NCBI GenBank assembly: GCA_025667525.1
Contig: CM046876.1
Coordinates: 484,054,557 to 484,118,556, forward strand
DNA length: 64,000 bases
Direction of reading: 5' to 3'
Origin: Glebionis coronaria
Taxonomy: Eukaryota; Streptophyta; Magnoliopsida; Asterales; Asteraceae
Shown: positions 11,703 to 23,753 of the stretch, piece by piece
How the letters are laid out: every line of letters starts with the position of its first letter
How positions within the stretch are numbered: the stretch's first letter is position 1
Notes under the pieces: model-generated
Databases searched by the model: none
Told to the model about the DNA's origin: nothing
What the model saw: only the letters and a program-made list of their open reading frames with translations
Program-made: the position numbers and the translations under genes

Positions 11703-12653
11703 TTGTCTGATAAAGGTTTTATTCGACCGAGCTCGTCGCCTTGGGGAGCTCCAGTCTTGTTCGTTAAGAAGAAGGATGGATCTTTCCGTATGTGCATTGA
11801 TTATAGGGAACTGAATAAGTTGACAATTAAAAATCGATATTCTTTACCTAGGATTGATGATTTGTTTGATCAACTACAAGGATCTAGTGTGTATTCTAAG
11901 ATAGATTTGCGATCAGGATATCACCAACTTCGCGTCCGTGAAGAAGATATTCCAATAACTGCATTTAGAACTCGTTATGGACACTACGAATTTCAAGTAA
12001 TGCCATTTTGGTTAACTAACGCACCTGCGGTTTTCATGGATTTAATGAATCGAGTGTGCAAGCCCTACTTGGATAAATTTGTGATTGTGTTTATTGACGA
12101 TATTCTAATCTATTCTAAGAATGAAGATGAACATAGAGAACTAAGGATTATTTTGAATTTGTTAAAGGATGAAAGGTTATATGCTAAGTTTTCGAAATGT
12201 GATTTTTGGTTAGATTCTGTGCAATTTCTTGGTCATGTGATTAACAAGGATGGAATTCATGTTGATCCTGCAAAGGTTGAAGCCATTAAGAATTGGTCTG
12301 CACCGACAACGCCAACAGAAGTGCGACAGTTCTTAGGATTGGCTGGCTATTATAGGCGGTTCATTAAAGAATTTTCTTTAATAGCTAAACCCTTGACTAA
12401 GCTTACCCAGAAGAATAAACCTTTCGTTTGGGGAAGTAATGAAGATGGAGCATTTCAGACATTGAAGCAAAAATTATGTAGTGTGCCAATTCTATCATTA
12501 CCCGACGGGAGTGAAGATTTTGTAGTGTGTTGTGATGCATCTCTTAGAGGCTATGGAGCTGTTTTGATGCAGCGAGAGAAAGTGATAGCTTATGCTTCTA
12601 GGCAATTGAGGAAGAATGAGGAGAATTATACTACTCATGATCTTGAGTTATGA
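11703..12653 (+). pseudogene. Reverse transcriptase and start of RNase H, element A
   Basis: Frame 3, 316 codons. RT motifs in order: [45 protein letters not shown], catalytic FIDD at residues 130-133 (codons from 12090), FLGHVI, and [15 protein letters not shown]. RNase H begins at [18 protein letters not shown] carries Trp where Gly is near-invariant in this motif. The frame ends at TGA 12651-12653 within RNase H. It would copy element RNA into DNA in the particle. Confidence 0.85.
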
Positions 12654-13778
12654 GCTGTAGTCTTTGCTCTTAGGTTGTGGAGACATTATCTGTATGGCAC
12701 CAAGTGTACGATATTCACCGATCACAAAAGCCTACAGTATATTCTCGATCAGAAGGAATTGAACATGAGGCAACGAAGATGGATAGAGTTGTTAAGTGAT
12801 TATGATTGTGATAAAAAATATCACCCAGGAAAAGCCAATGTTGTTGCTGATGCATTAAGCAGGAAAGATAGAGAGCCTATCAGGGTACGTTCTCTAGTCT
12901 TGACCGTGCATAATAATTTGCCTGAGCAAATTAGAAATGCGCAAATAGAAGCTTGTAAGAAAGAAAATTTTGTTAATGAAGGGTTCCGAGGAGAAGGAGA
13001 TCCTTTAGAGGTTAGAGCTGATGGAGTGAAATGCTTAAGAGGTCGTATGTGGATACCTAAGTTTGGAGGCTTAAGAGATTTGATTATGTTAGAATCCCAT
13101 AAATCTAAGTATTCCATTCATCCGGGATCTGATAAGATGTACCATGATTTGAAGAAGTTGTACTGGTGGCCGAATATGAAAGCTGACATAGCTATGTATG
13201 TTCTTCAATGCTTGACTTGTGCTAGAGTCAAAGCGGAACATCAAAAGCCATCAGGACTACTTCAACAACCAAAGATTCCTGAATGGAAGTGGGAGCGAAT
13301 TACGATGGACTTTGTCACCAAGCTTCCTAGAACATCATCTGGAAACAACTCGATTTGGGTTGTTGTCGACAGACTGACCAAATCAGCACACTTCATTCCG
13401 GTTAAAGAGCAGTTCTCACTGGAGAAGCTGACTTGTATATACCTTGATAATGTTGTATGCAAGCATGGAGTGCCTGTATCGATCATTTCAGATCGAGATC
13501 CTGGATTCGCATCGAATTTTTGGAAATCTCTCCAAAGATCTTTGGGAACGAATCTCGACATGCGCACTGCTTATCACCCCCAGACTGATGGGCAGAGTGA
13601 AAGGACGATACAAACTCTAGAAGATATGTTGAGAGCTTGTGTGTTAGATTTTGGTAAGAATTGGGATAAACATTTGCCTTTAGCAGAGTTTTCATATAAC
13701 AATAGTTACCATTCTAGTATTAAGGTTGCACCGTTTGAAGCTTTGTATGGTAGGAAGTGTAGATCTCCTGTATGTTAG
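12654..13778 (+). pseudogene. RNase H end and integrase, element A
   Basis: The same frame as RT resumes after the TGA. RNase H motifs TDHKSL and [15 protein letters not shown] come first. Integrase follows: an HHCC zinc region ([13 protein letters not shown] ... CLTC), then the D,D(35)E core with D at codons 13308 and 13491 and E 36 residues after the second D. A TAG at 13776-13778 stops the frame in the integrase C-terminal region. Catalytic residues of both domains appear intact. Confidence 0.85.
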
Positions 13779-14369
13779 AGTGAAGTTGGGGATACCCAGC
13801 TCACGGGATCGGAATTGATCCAGGAGACTACAGAGATGATAGTTCAGATTAAGAATAGGTTGTTGACCGCCCGTAGTAGACAGAAAAGTTACGCGGATGT
13901 GCGGCGGAAGCCGATGGAGTTTAAAGTGGGTGACCGAGTAATGTTGAAAGTATCGCCATGGAAAGGCGTTATAAGATTTGGAAAGCGAGGAAAATTGAAT
14001 CCCCGTTATATTGGACCCTTTAAGATTTTATCTAGAGTAGGTCCGGTGGCTTACAAACTAGAGTTATCCCCAGAACTTCATGGTGTTCACAACACATTCC
14101 ATGTATCTAATCTGAAGAAATGTATAGCAGTGAGTGATGAGAAAATTTCGTTGGATAAGGTTCGAATAGATGGGAAGTTGCATTTTATCAAAGAACCCGC
14201 AGAGGTTATGGATCGTGAGGTAAAGCAACTGAAACAAAGTCGGATACCTATTGTCAAGATCCGATGGAATTCAAAGCATGGACCGGAATATACTTGGGAA
14301 CGAGAGGATGAAATGTGGAATAAATATCCGTACCTCTTCGATTTCAATAAGAAACGGACATCAAAATGA
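13779..14369 (+). pseudogene. Integrase C-terminus and chromodomain, element A
   Basis: Continuation after the TAG: the GPY/F-type module ([50 protein letters not shown]), then a chromodomain-like end with [19 protein letters not shown] and YPYLF. Integrase chromodomains are thought to steer chromoviruses to particular chromatin. The stop is followed within about 30 bases by the purine tract. Confidence 0.85.
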
Positions 14370-14398
14370 AATGGATCACAAGGACGTTGATCCCTTTT

Positions 14399-14410
14399 AG
14401 GAGGAAAAGC
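14399..14410 (+). promoter_or_regulatory. Polypurine tract of element A
   Basis: AGGAGGAAAAGC lies directly before the 3' LTR start TGTGACAATC, the expected place for plus-strand priming. Confidence 0.8.
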
Positions 14411-17400
14411 TGTGACAATCTAACATTTCAGGTAGTGAATTATTTTCTCGTATAATATTTTGAAACTTATTTTTGTGTTGGTTGATGAACTCACAATTTG
14501 CGGATTTAAATTTGGGCTTACGTGCATAATTTAGCGTCCTTTACAACAAAACCGGAAACCTTAGGATTACGTAATTACGTTTTTGAACTCCGTTTTTGAT
14601 GAGACAATTTTTATTAGATTCGTTTTGTGCTGTTGATTCATAATTTATAAAAATGTTTTTCGTAAAACGACCCGAGGGCACGCAAATCGAGGAAACTAGA
14701 ATCGAAGAATACCCATAAATTAGCGGGATGGGACAAAACTAATTTATCCCACCCCACTAAAAGGGACGGCCAAACTAGGGACACCACATCCCTTGATGTG
14801 GCATCCTTACACTCTACAAGTTAACACTTGTAACATTAGCTTCAATATGAAGCTACTCATATCCCACTAACCACAAAACCAACTAGCTAAACCATTTGCT
14901 TCTATTTCTCTCATGCAAACAACTCAAAATCCTCTCATCCTACACCCCATTGTCGTCCCACTCCACCACCATACACCACCATTTGATCTTTTCTAGCCAC
15001 AAGATACATGTTATCTAGCCATATTATGGAGAAACCTTGAAGCCTTGATTGATTGGTGGCCATTTTAACAACAAAGGAGGTGATTTGCTTGTGTCCTAGG
15101 GCTAATTTCTCAACAAACTATTTTGGTGATTGATGATCTTGGAGATATATTTGGTGTTCATCAAGTTGTTGTCTTTCAAAAACAAGATATAATCTTGGTT
15201 GGTAAAGAAGATCATCCTTTCCATTTCTCTTGTTATTTTTGTAAAGATCAAATGTATTTTATTTCTTATTGTATATGTATATGATGAATATATGATGATA
15301 AAAATGTTGTGTGGGGATCAAGTGTTGATAAATATGCTTAAAAAGATGAATAACCATAAGAAACAATGATAAAATCATGCTTAAATTGTTGGTTGTATAA
15401 AAACAGTAAGTAACCAAGACTTAAACTGATAAAATTGCATGGTGGAATACATTTACAGTAAGTATAAGATGTCATACACATGTGAGAGTTGGCCATGCAA
15501 TGGAATCATCAAAATGAGTGAGATATGATCAAAACAAGATGAGTGTGCTAATCTGAATAGTCTGTTTTGTAGGGACTGTTAAGGACAGTTAGACATAGAA
15601 TGAGCAGTAGCTATACCTAACTTAATTGTAGCACATAATAAGAAGTTCATTCCATCCAAAAATGAGCTTGTAACTCATTGTAGAACTCTAGAAATGATAA
15701 AAATGGTGAAGATGAAACTAAAAATCAGATTTTGAAGAATTAATGTTTAATACTATTATATAAGCACTCAAATTATATAGTATAAAATGTGAAATTAAAA
15801 CCCACTAACTTATGAATTTTATTTATATAAATATGTATAAGGTTAAATAAATGGACAATTTATAAAAATGGTAGTTGAATAATATTTATAAGTTATAAAA
15901 ACTATAAACATGATTTTTACGACTTTTTCGGCTATTACGGTAAAATTAACGTTTTTCGCCAATTAAAACTTAGATGATCAAACCCGTCTAATGTAAAGTT
16001 TTTAAAAGTCATATACTGATATATAAGTATCTAATACAAGTAAAAACCGATAAAAACCCGAACTATAGGACATACGAACATTAACGAGCTAAGTTAGCAT
16101 ATTGGACTAATAATTTAACTAAATAAGTTAAACACTTATAAAAATTACTTATTGGGCTTAACCCATCTGGGCCCAACATGTAAAGTGTAAATACTGATTA
16201 TACAAGTATAAAATGGACTAATACAAGTTAAAGAACTTATAATAAGCTTATTGGACTTAAAATATGTAAATAGGTAAAACTAGTAAACTAGTATAAAAGT
16301 TACCAATACATAAACAATAAAATGAGTAAATAAGAATATATAAACCCACTTGATCATCATCATATGTACAAAATCATCATATGTATATTTGTTATTTTGA
16401 TAAAGTCATTTTGACAAAAGTCTAAGACCGATTATTATTTATATAGGTTTCCGTGACCGAAGCACGCCCGTAGCCGATAATCCGCCTTTCATTATCAACG
16501 TGAGTTCATAGCCTCGCATTATTTTAAATGTTTTATAAAATGATTTTTAAACCCGCGAGGGAGATAACATGCTAGTTTTTGATAAAAATAGGACACAAGT
16601 AGTCCTGATGGTATGCTTAATGATATGGACCCGAATGATGCTATGACCCTATAAACGAGATAAAAAGGATTATTAGTAGTTAGGTTATGTCACTCAAAGT
16701 CCCATTAGCATGAATTGTGAACTACCGGGATTTGGCAGAAGCTTATGCATATGATAGTACTATTTGGGGACGATCACCCCAGTTCGCTCCTTGACGGTTG
16801 ATCCCCGTCGTACCACATTGATTGGTAAGCGAATTTATGTATGAGAAGATTTACATAGCGTGATTTTTGTGACGACACGCTAACTTAGATGGGCAAATTG
16901 TTTGTCGGGTTCGCGGCCCGTTGTTTGTGATAGTAAGGTAACAATGTCATGCGGCTAATAATAATCCTAAAATGTATTTCAATACAATACGATAACGACG
17001 CTAATAACGATAATAATATTACCTATAATGGTAATATTGAGGCTACGGTCTCATGGACGGTTTAAGATGTATGCTTGATTTATATATTGTCTGACTAGCA
17101 ATACGAGGACTTACTTCTGATATTATACTTGTGTTCTGATTTCAACGATTGTTTTATATAACGATTTTATTAAACTCTATGAATTCACTCGGCATTCGCT
17201 GATATGATTTTTGCATGTTTTTATCTCAGGTGCTTGAAGGTAATCCGGAGATCGACTCTGATGGCCCACATAATACTAAAAATGTTCATTCGATCTATGT
17301 TTTGTAAACTTAATGACCTGTATAATTTGGGACCTGTTGTACACTTTAAAACTTTTTAGCGAATGAATGTATATTGAACCTTGTACAACCATTTTTATGT

Positions 17401-17487
17401 GTTGTCTATGATTGGAGTTATTGTGCTATCCCGTAACACTCTAAAAGACCCTTCCGCTGTACGGATACGAACATTGAGATTGTTACA
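14411..17487 (+). repeat. 3' LTR of element A
   Basis: 3077 bp, TGTGACAATC to TGTTACA, colinear with the 5' LTR. Followed by the target copy CCCTA at 17488-17492. Confidence 0.9.
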
Positions 17488-17802
17488 CCCTAGATCTAAG
17501 CACGCGCTCAAAACTCCCACCACATCACCGGGTCCCCTCCCATGTGGCTCCCCTTCTACAAAGAAGAGCTCCAAGACAAAAGTGTGCAGCAATCCAACGT
17601 CTCCACAGCATATACTTGGTCCCAAAGCAAATTTTAACAACCAAGATCAATCCAAGACAGCTGGCTTCCATCAGGTTTCACATTGGGCATTGACCAAGTT
17701 TAAAATTTGGCATCAAACCTAGCATAATTCGTTGAAGATCCAAGGGCAGTTTGGGAAGTTCTACGTTAGGGTTTTAGGGCTTCTAGTATCTTCTTTATGT
17801 AG

Positions 17803-17809
17803 TATAAAA
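17803..17809 (+). promoter_or_regulatory. TATA box of element 1 LTR
   Basis: TATAAAA followed by ACCCTAG, in the middle of the LTR where the U3 promoter of a long Athila LTR is expected. The first transcribed bases would lie near 17835. Confidence 0.5.
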
Positions 17810-18021
17810 ACCCTAGACTAGTAGAATATGATGTTGTTCCAAACTTTATGTTTTTCAACTTTCTATGTATTAGAGAATTTTGATTAAATATAAATTTTGT
17901 GTTCCATTTATTTTTAAGCTTGTTTTAAATTCGTGCTATTTACAATTTCTGCATATTAATTTAGTTTACTCAAAAAGTTTTTTGAAAGAATTTTTTTAAA
18001 CCTTTTTTGGAGACCCAAGTT

Positions 18022-18077
18022 CTTATAAGCTTGTATAATCTTGACCTGACAAATCAAGATTAAACAAAGGTTATAAG
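18022..18077 (+). other. Hairpin with CCTGACAAA loop (first copy), element 1 LTR
   Basis: TAATCTTGA (18036-18044) and TCAAGATTA (18054-18062) are perfect inverted arms around the loop CCTGACAAA. An outer, slightly bulged pairing of CTTATAAGCTTGT with ACAAAGGTTATAAG extends the stem. It lies downstream of the LTR TATA box, so it would be in the RNA. Confidence 0.6.
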
Positions 18078-18187
18078 CTCTTATTAATTCTTGTTATTTA
18101 CTTTTTAGTTTTCAAGTTTGAGGACTCAAAGATTTTTCTAAAATCTCGTATTCATCCCTTTTCCTGTTTTATTGGTGACCTCACTGT

Positions 18188-18244
18188 AGCATAAGCTTCA
18201 ATAAGCTCACCCTGACAAAGTGAGCTTATTGAAGAGCTTATGCT
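18188..18244 (+). other. Long hairpin with CCTGACAAA loop (second copy), element 1 LTR
   Basis: CTTCAATAAGCTCAC (18196-18210) pairs perfectly with GTGAGCTTATTGAAG (18220-18234). The loop CCTGACAAA is identical to that of the hairpin at 18036. After a 2-nt bulge, AGCATAAG (18188-18195) pairs with CTTATGCT (18237-18244), for 23 paired bases in all. Confidence 0.7.
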
Positions 18245-19347
18245 GCTGCTTTTGCTCTTGTGGTTTGTTTTTCTTGGCAGGTGCAAGCAGCAAATACCAT
18301 TTCCTTTCATTTTCTTGAAGTCATTGCAAAACTCCCTTGGTTCTGTTGTAGAACCACAACAACGGAGCTCTACTTTGGTTTGTATAAGCACTTGATTAGG
18401 CTCAAGTGAGCAAGAAAAGATGGCATCGGCTAGGTAAGGCTTGAACCCTTTTCTTTGCAAAAATTTATGCTTTTTTGAGTGATTATATGAGTTTTCCGTA
18501 AAATCTGTTCTTTGTTAGTTTAATGGTGTTTATTTGTTTAATTTGTGTTCTTATAAGTTGAATGCCATATTCGTTTAGTCCTAGTAAGCTTTAGGTTTGA
18601 TTTGAATGAATTTTGTTTGAAAAATTTTGGTTCATGCTAGTTTTAAGTACTATATGGATCGGTTTATTAGGTGTTCAATTTGGCACTTGTAGATGTTTTA
18701 AGTGGCTTACACAAACTCCATTAGGTTATTATTGTATGGTTTAAGATTTTGTTTCAGTTTGATAGAGTAAAATTCATAGGTTTCATAATTAGCTTAAAAA
18801 CTACATAGACACCATCAGTAGGATTTAGAGGTCTTGAGGCTTTGATGGATGTTATTTAATCAGTTGTTTAGGACTTTATGCTAGTTTGTCAAGGTAGGGG
18901 AACTTTTTGGTTAAGTTTTGGTTGCTTTTAGCTCACCTTTGCCCCTAATGCATCAGCAATTTAAACTTTCTTTCAACAAAATTGCACCAGCAGGCATTTT
19001 AGGGGTATTTAGAGTAACTTTTGACTTGTAATCTTGTTTTTAGTTAGGCCTTCGGTTAGGTTTAAGGTACTTAGGATGCTTTAGCTGATAAAAGTGTTTT
19101 GGCGACAACTTGGTGGTTCAAACTTAGCTTAAGTAGTCCACTGCATTGCCTAAGAAACAACCAGACCCCCCATAGCTATATCAGTAAGTAAAATTGGCTA
19201 GGTTTGTGCTATTACTGTTGCTTGTACTTGTGTTTTCTTGCTTGTAATTGACTCCCCACACTGCCATTGGTGTGAGGGTGCCTTTGTTATCCAAAAACAA
19301 CTAGAAATCAAAGCCAAAAAGGCCAAAGTCGTCTTTTTGTGATTGAG

Positions 19348-19370
19348 CAGTGGGAACAAAGTTCCCACTG
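19348..19370 (+). other. Perfect 10-bp hairpin, element 1 LTR
   Basis: CAGTGGGAAC and GTTCCCACTG flank an AAA loop. A further copy of TTCCCACTGAT follows at about 19383. Confidence 0.6.
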
Positions 19371-21897
19371 ATAGTGTCAATATTCCCACTGATGCACTAG
19401 CAGACAAAAGCCCCTCACTTGTCACTATCAGTTTTCTGTGTTTTTGTCTTTAGTTGTACAAATTCAGTTTTTTCTTGTTTTTTTCAATTTTCGCCTATTG
19501 ACTTATTTATTTTAGAATTTTCCAAAAAGTTATTTTAATTTTCTGATTATTGTATTATTTTTTATCATTATTTTAACTTAAATTTAGTTTTTAGCATTTT
19601 TGTTTTGTCTTATTAGGACTAAAATCATTTCTTACAACTTTTGTATTTTTCGCCTGTTTAGTTAAGTAATTTATGATTTTTGAAAAAGAAAATTTATTTT
19701 CTCATTATTTTATTATTTTTTATCATTATTTTCATTTAAAAAGTGTTTTTAGCTAATTAAAAATAGAAAAATATAATTTTGGACTTTTTGTTAATTATAT
19801 TTAATTTTAGGGCTTTAATAAGCATTTAAAAGTAATATTTAATTAAGAATAAGCTTTAAAATTTATTTATTGAATTTTTATTCTTATTTATATTATTTTA
19901 GACTTAAATTTGATTTTTAATTAATTTTTAGATTAAATTTTTTATTTCGTCGCGTTTTACGTTTTTACATATACGTTTTAATTTTTGGCGTAGTTTAATC
20001 GTAGCGTAACTCGTCATTTAATTTTCTTTCTTCTCACAACCAAAAACGTTACTAATTCAAACATTGTTTTTATATTATTGGCACATAATACATACATCTC
20101 CTTCGAGAACGAACTTGGAATTTTCGTCTTTACGATTTTCATAAACCGTATCAATTAATACTTACCAGCTTATACTTTCTTTTTCCTAAAAGAGGTATAT
20201 TTTACTACAATCAGTGCACTCCTTAAATAGGCAGTGCAAAACTAGGGTTTGCATTTTGCATGTTCCCATGCATAGGTTTATCTAGTGGGTGGTTGATGCC
20301 CATGTTGGATAAACAGTACAAAGTACTTAATAAACTATTCTAGAAAAGATAAAGGTTCTACTTATAGCTAACTATACAAGCAACCTACTTTGACTTAAAG
20401 TAATATTTTCCCGCCTAATGCAAACTATCAGAATACTGAAGTGTCTTCAGGATTCCAGAGGAGATCGACATCATTCAGTTTGGTATTGTCAAACCAAACT
20501 AAACTGAAAGCTCTTCTTTAGTACTTGTTCTTCAGCAACTAGACCGCCTAGTATTTGAAGCAAAGACTCCTTTGTCTTCTAAGTTTACTGGAAGAGGAAA
20601 GCTGAACATCCATCAGCAACATAGTCTTCAGTAGGAACTTTGTTCCTCTGGTCATGCTTCAGCAGACTCACCTTTCTACTGAACATGAAACACTTAGGGG
20701 GATTTTATATTCAAATCCTAGAGTTGCTTCAGGGTCAGTAAATACTGAACCAACACATAATCCTGTGTAAAATCCCTGATTTTACCATTTTGACTTTATC
20801 AGCTTTTGTACCCAATAATTCTAGAACTTAACTATCACCACCTTTGCATAATTTCATGAAGTGTTATTTCTACTTGAGCATATTATCTTTTCATAGTTAA
20901 TTGATAATTATGAACCTGTTAGTCTATTTTTAATACTTGGGAAACTGACTGGCCACTTGACAAACAAGGATTTACAACAACAGTATATATTTGATCATTT
21001 AAAAACATACTGGAGAACTTTATCTCATGTACTACAGTTTATTAAGTGTGTGAACTTGACATTATGTGTATATATATACATACCTTACTAGAAAGAACTA
21101 TATGATACAATACCTCGAAACCATACATGGACAAACAATAAAATGGCTATACTTGTGATAATACATAACACTTAACAAAAAATTAAAACACTTCTACTCC
21201 ATTTCACTCTATAGCCGTGTATATGCATGTATACATGCATGAACATCCCTTGTAAAGTTTGGAAATATCCATGTTGCCTTTTTATTTACCTTCACCACAC
21301 ACAGCATCACACTTGGAAAACCATTTGCCTCCCTTTTGATCACCTTCACGCGGCACCTAGAAGAGATCAGGGGGGTGTCTTGTTTTTGGTGAAGAAACCT
21401 TACAATTGGCATAAGAGATCTTACCAAGGGGATTTTGTCTCCCCATTCTCTCTCACTCATAAACTGAAACAAAAACACACACACACACTCAATATACATG
21501 CAAATCCAAATCTCACAAACATTTTCTCAACCTCTCTCCCTCAATCATTCTAATCATATCCACCAAGAAACACATTAAATCCACCAAATCTTTGTCTTCA
21601 TCCTCATACCTCCTAATCATTGGTATTATCCGTACCAACTTGATCTTCAAAGCAACCAAGAAAACCCTAGACGCCTCAATGAAGGCCGCGGCTTGGATTT
21701 GTGATTAGGGTTTCACCATTGTTGAATCTTAAGCTCTAATCTCCTTTAGTTCACTTGTTTTTCTTTGATATCATTAAACAAGTAAGTATCTCTAAACTTA
21801 GCTTTTCTTCATTTACTTACATTTTTCTTTGCATGCATAATCATTCACGTAAATCTCATATGAAGAACTTGTTAAAAACTCAAAACTAGTAAAACCA

Positions 21898-21913
21898 TGA
21901 CCTATATAGGTCA
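21898..21913. other. 16-bp perfect palindrome
   Basis: TGACCTATATAGGTCA is fully self-complementary. It lies about 55 bases left of the element B insertion. Confidence 0.6.
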
Positions 21914-21963
21914 CGACATATTTTTGATTCATCACAAGATATGTATAAAAATTATTTGGTAAT

Positions 21964-21968
21964 AAACA
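21964..21968 (+). repeat. Target-site duplication of element B, left copy
   Basis: AAACA here and at 45885-45889 flank the LTR ends of element B. Confidence 0.9.
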
Positions 21969-22374
21969 TGTAAAACCCGCATGCTTTTACCATGAATAGT
22001 ACCCTTAAGATCATACATACTAGATTAAAACTTTCCTATTATAGCATGATTACGATTACGTGTTAGGATTTTACGTATTACATACGTGTTAGAACACGAT
22101 AAGTATTTACTACGCACGAGCACGCAATAATTATTTGACAATAATTAATCACGAACATGCGATCATGAAATCATGAACGTAATTAAATCACGAACTATTA
22201 TTAATTGCGTATATATATATATATTTATTACGAGCGTAAATAAATATATTAGGTCACGGTAATTATTTAACGAGAACACTTTAAACGCGAACACAAATAA
22301 ACATGAACGAACAATTAAACATCGTGACAAGGAAAACAGTACTGGTACCCCATGTGGGGCCCCCTACCCGCGGC

Positions 22375-22841
22375 TAGGGGTGTGATTCGGGTTGACCCGG
22401 TCGGGTTCGGGTCAACTCGGGTCGGGTCAAGGGTAAAAAATATATAACCCAAACCCGAGCCTAATTAGAACTCGGGTCACTCGGGTTCGGGTCAATTCGG
22501 GTCGGGTCAACTCGGGTCGGGTCAACTCGGGTTCGGGTCAACCCGAGTTTAAGGAAAATGTGTAAAAAGTGGCTAAATTAAGTACTAATACAATGTAAAA
22601 AATGTAATTTTAGTCGGGTCACGTCGGGTTGGTCGGGTTCGGGTCAAGTCGGGTCGGGTCAAGTCGGGTCAAGGGTAAAAAAATATAACCCGAACCCGAG
22701 CCAATTAGAACTCGGGTCAATTCGGGTCAACCCGAATTGACCCGAATACACTTTGTGACCCGAGTGACCCGACACAAATATGATTATTCGGGTTCGGGTT
22801 TAGGTCGGGTTCGGGTCGGGTCAACTTTTTCGACACCCCTA
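22375..22841. mobile_element. hAT-type MITE rich in GGGTC repeats
   Basis: A 467-bp insertion present only in the 5' LTR of element B. It begins TAGGGGTGT and ends ACACCCCTA (9-bp inverted ends) and is flanked by the 8-bp duplication CCCGCGGC at 22367-22374 and 22842-22849. The 3' LTR has a single CCCGCGGC at the same site (31088-31095). Eight-bp duplications and TAGGGGTG ends are typical of hAT transposons; with no transposase ORF it is non-autonomous. The inside is mostly tandem and inverted GGGTC/GACCC motifs, with two diverged copies of a longer unit around TCAAGGGTAAAAAATATA. Confidence 0.85.
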
Positions 22842-23753
22842 CCCGCGGCAACCATAAAGAGATGGGCCAAGCCCATCTCAAAATTTACTAAGAGGGGTTA
22901 TGGTAAAATATCACTAGTCATTTTTCACTTTACAGAAGATTTTTACAAACCTAAAAGTTCTTCCTTCTTCTTCTTTTTCTTTTTGGCCGCCACCCATAAA
23001 CACACCAAGGGGGTGTTTGTTTGATCCTTGATCTTGATTTGTGGTGCAAGTGTTCGTGTTGTTCATCCTCGTTTCGATCCACACATTCTGTATATGAAAA
23101 TGGTTTTTGGAATAAATCAAAAGGGGTGTTTTAGGGGTGTTTGTTTTGGCTGGCGCCTAAACCGAACCCCAAGGGGGTCTCGGTTTGGCTACTCGACCAC
23201 CACCGAGACCATATGGTCCCGGTTGGTTGGTGTGGGTCCCACGGCAGTAGCAAGACAAGGGGAACCCCGAAGTGGTTCGGGGTATGGTATCGATTTTATG
23301 TCCGGTTCATGGTTCCTAGTCAAGATCCGGTTCACGGTGTATGTTAAGATTATTATTTTTATAATCATATGTTAAAATTAAATTAATAAACATGGCATGA
23401 TTAATTTAATAACATGACTTAAGTTATTTTAATTATTAAAGTCATGAAATTATTAACCTAAGTATTTTATATTTTTAGACTTATAATTAATTAATTATTT
23501 AAAAACCATGGTTATAATTAATTAATTAACATAACTTAGGTTATATTATTAATAAATAATAATACATGTTTTAACCTAAGTACTTAACTTTATTTAATTA
23601 AAAACATGATATACTTTAATTAAATATTTTAACCTATAGTTTATTTAAATTACATGAAATAATTATAAACTATACATTATACCATTATGACTTAGAAAAT
23701 AATCATGAAAACACTTAGGCTTATATACTTAGCTTATTTAACCAGCTTATATC

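Larger units (their letters stand above)
5211..17487 (+). mobile_element. Element A: Ty3/gypsy chromovirus (Tekay/Del-like), complete but decayed
   Basis: A 12.28-kb element bounded by LTRs that start TGTGACAATC and end TGTTACA, flanked by CCCTA. Internal order: primer site, extra acidic ORF, gag with CCHC knuckles, protease, RT, RNase H, integrase, chromodomain, purine tract. That order and the C-terminal chromodomain define a chromovirus; the Tekay/Del assignment is by resemblance. The coding part has several nonsense codons and at least three frameshifts. In the first 370 bases or so the LTRs differ at about 13 sites by eye, mostly transitions, so it is much older than element C. Confidence 0.9.
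17493..20213 (+). repeat. 3' LTR of element 1, second part
   Basis: Continuation of the LTR after element A. It includes a TATA box (17803) and a long AT-rich downstream half. It ends at 20213 with ACTACAATCA, the same terminal sequence seen in reverse complement at 60088 (element 3 LTR). Joined to 4374-5210 the LTR is about 3.56 kb. The five bases after it, GTGCA (20214-20218), are the presumed target copy; the partner lies left of the window. Several perfect hairpins are present (listed separately). Confidence 0.8.
20214..21968. other. Unassigned repeat-like DNA between elements 1 and B
   Basis: It starts with the presumed target copy GTGCA. The left half has many CTTCAG/CTGAA motifs and small hairpins (for example AGTTTGGT/ACCAAACT at 20477-20500). 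The right half has a C/T-rich stretch with an (AC)n run near 21473-21488 and AACCCTAG/TTAGGGTTT phrases, like the transcribed part of chromovirus LTRs. It resumes at 45890 beyond element B. Longest ORFs (21227-21553 and its antisense) lack recognisable domains. I see no gene; an older LTR is likely. Confidence 0.4.

Noticed and set aside
20203..20218. Bacterial-style terminator or promoter calls in AT-rich tracts
   Set aside because: Plant nuclear context; AT-richness and hairpins belong to LTRs.
21227..21553. Possible host gene between element 1 and element B
   Set aside because: Overlapping ORFs on both strands, low-complexity AC repeats and no recognisable domain; the setting resembles an LTR leader.
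22375..22841. CRISPR-like or satellite array
   Set aside because: The GGGTC repeats lack regular spacers, have terminal inverted repeats and an 8-bp duplication, and the DNA is from a plant.
22737..23024. ORFs spanning the MITE and LTR of B, and 31073-31279
   Set aside because: They cross the MITE boundary or mirror the LTR; no coding evidence.
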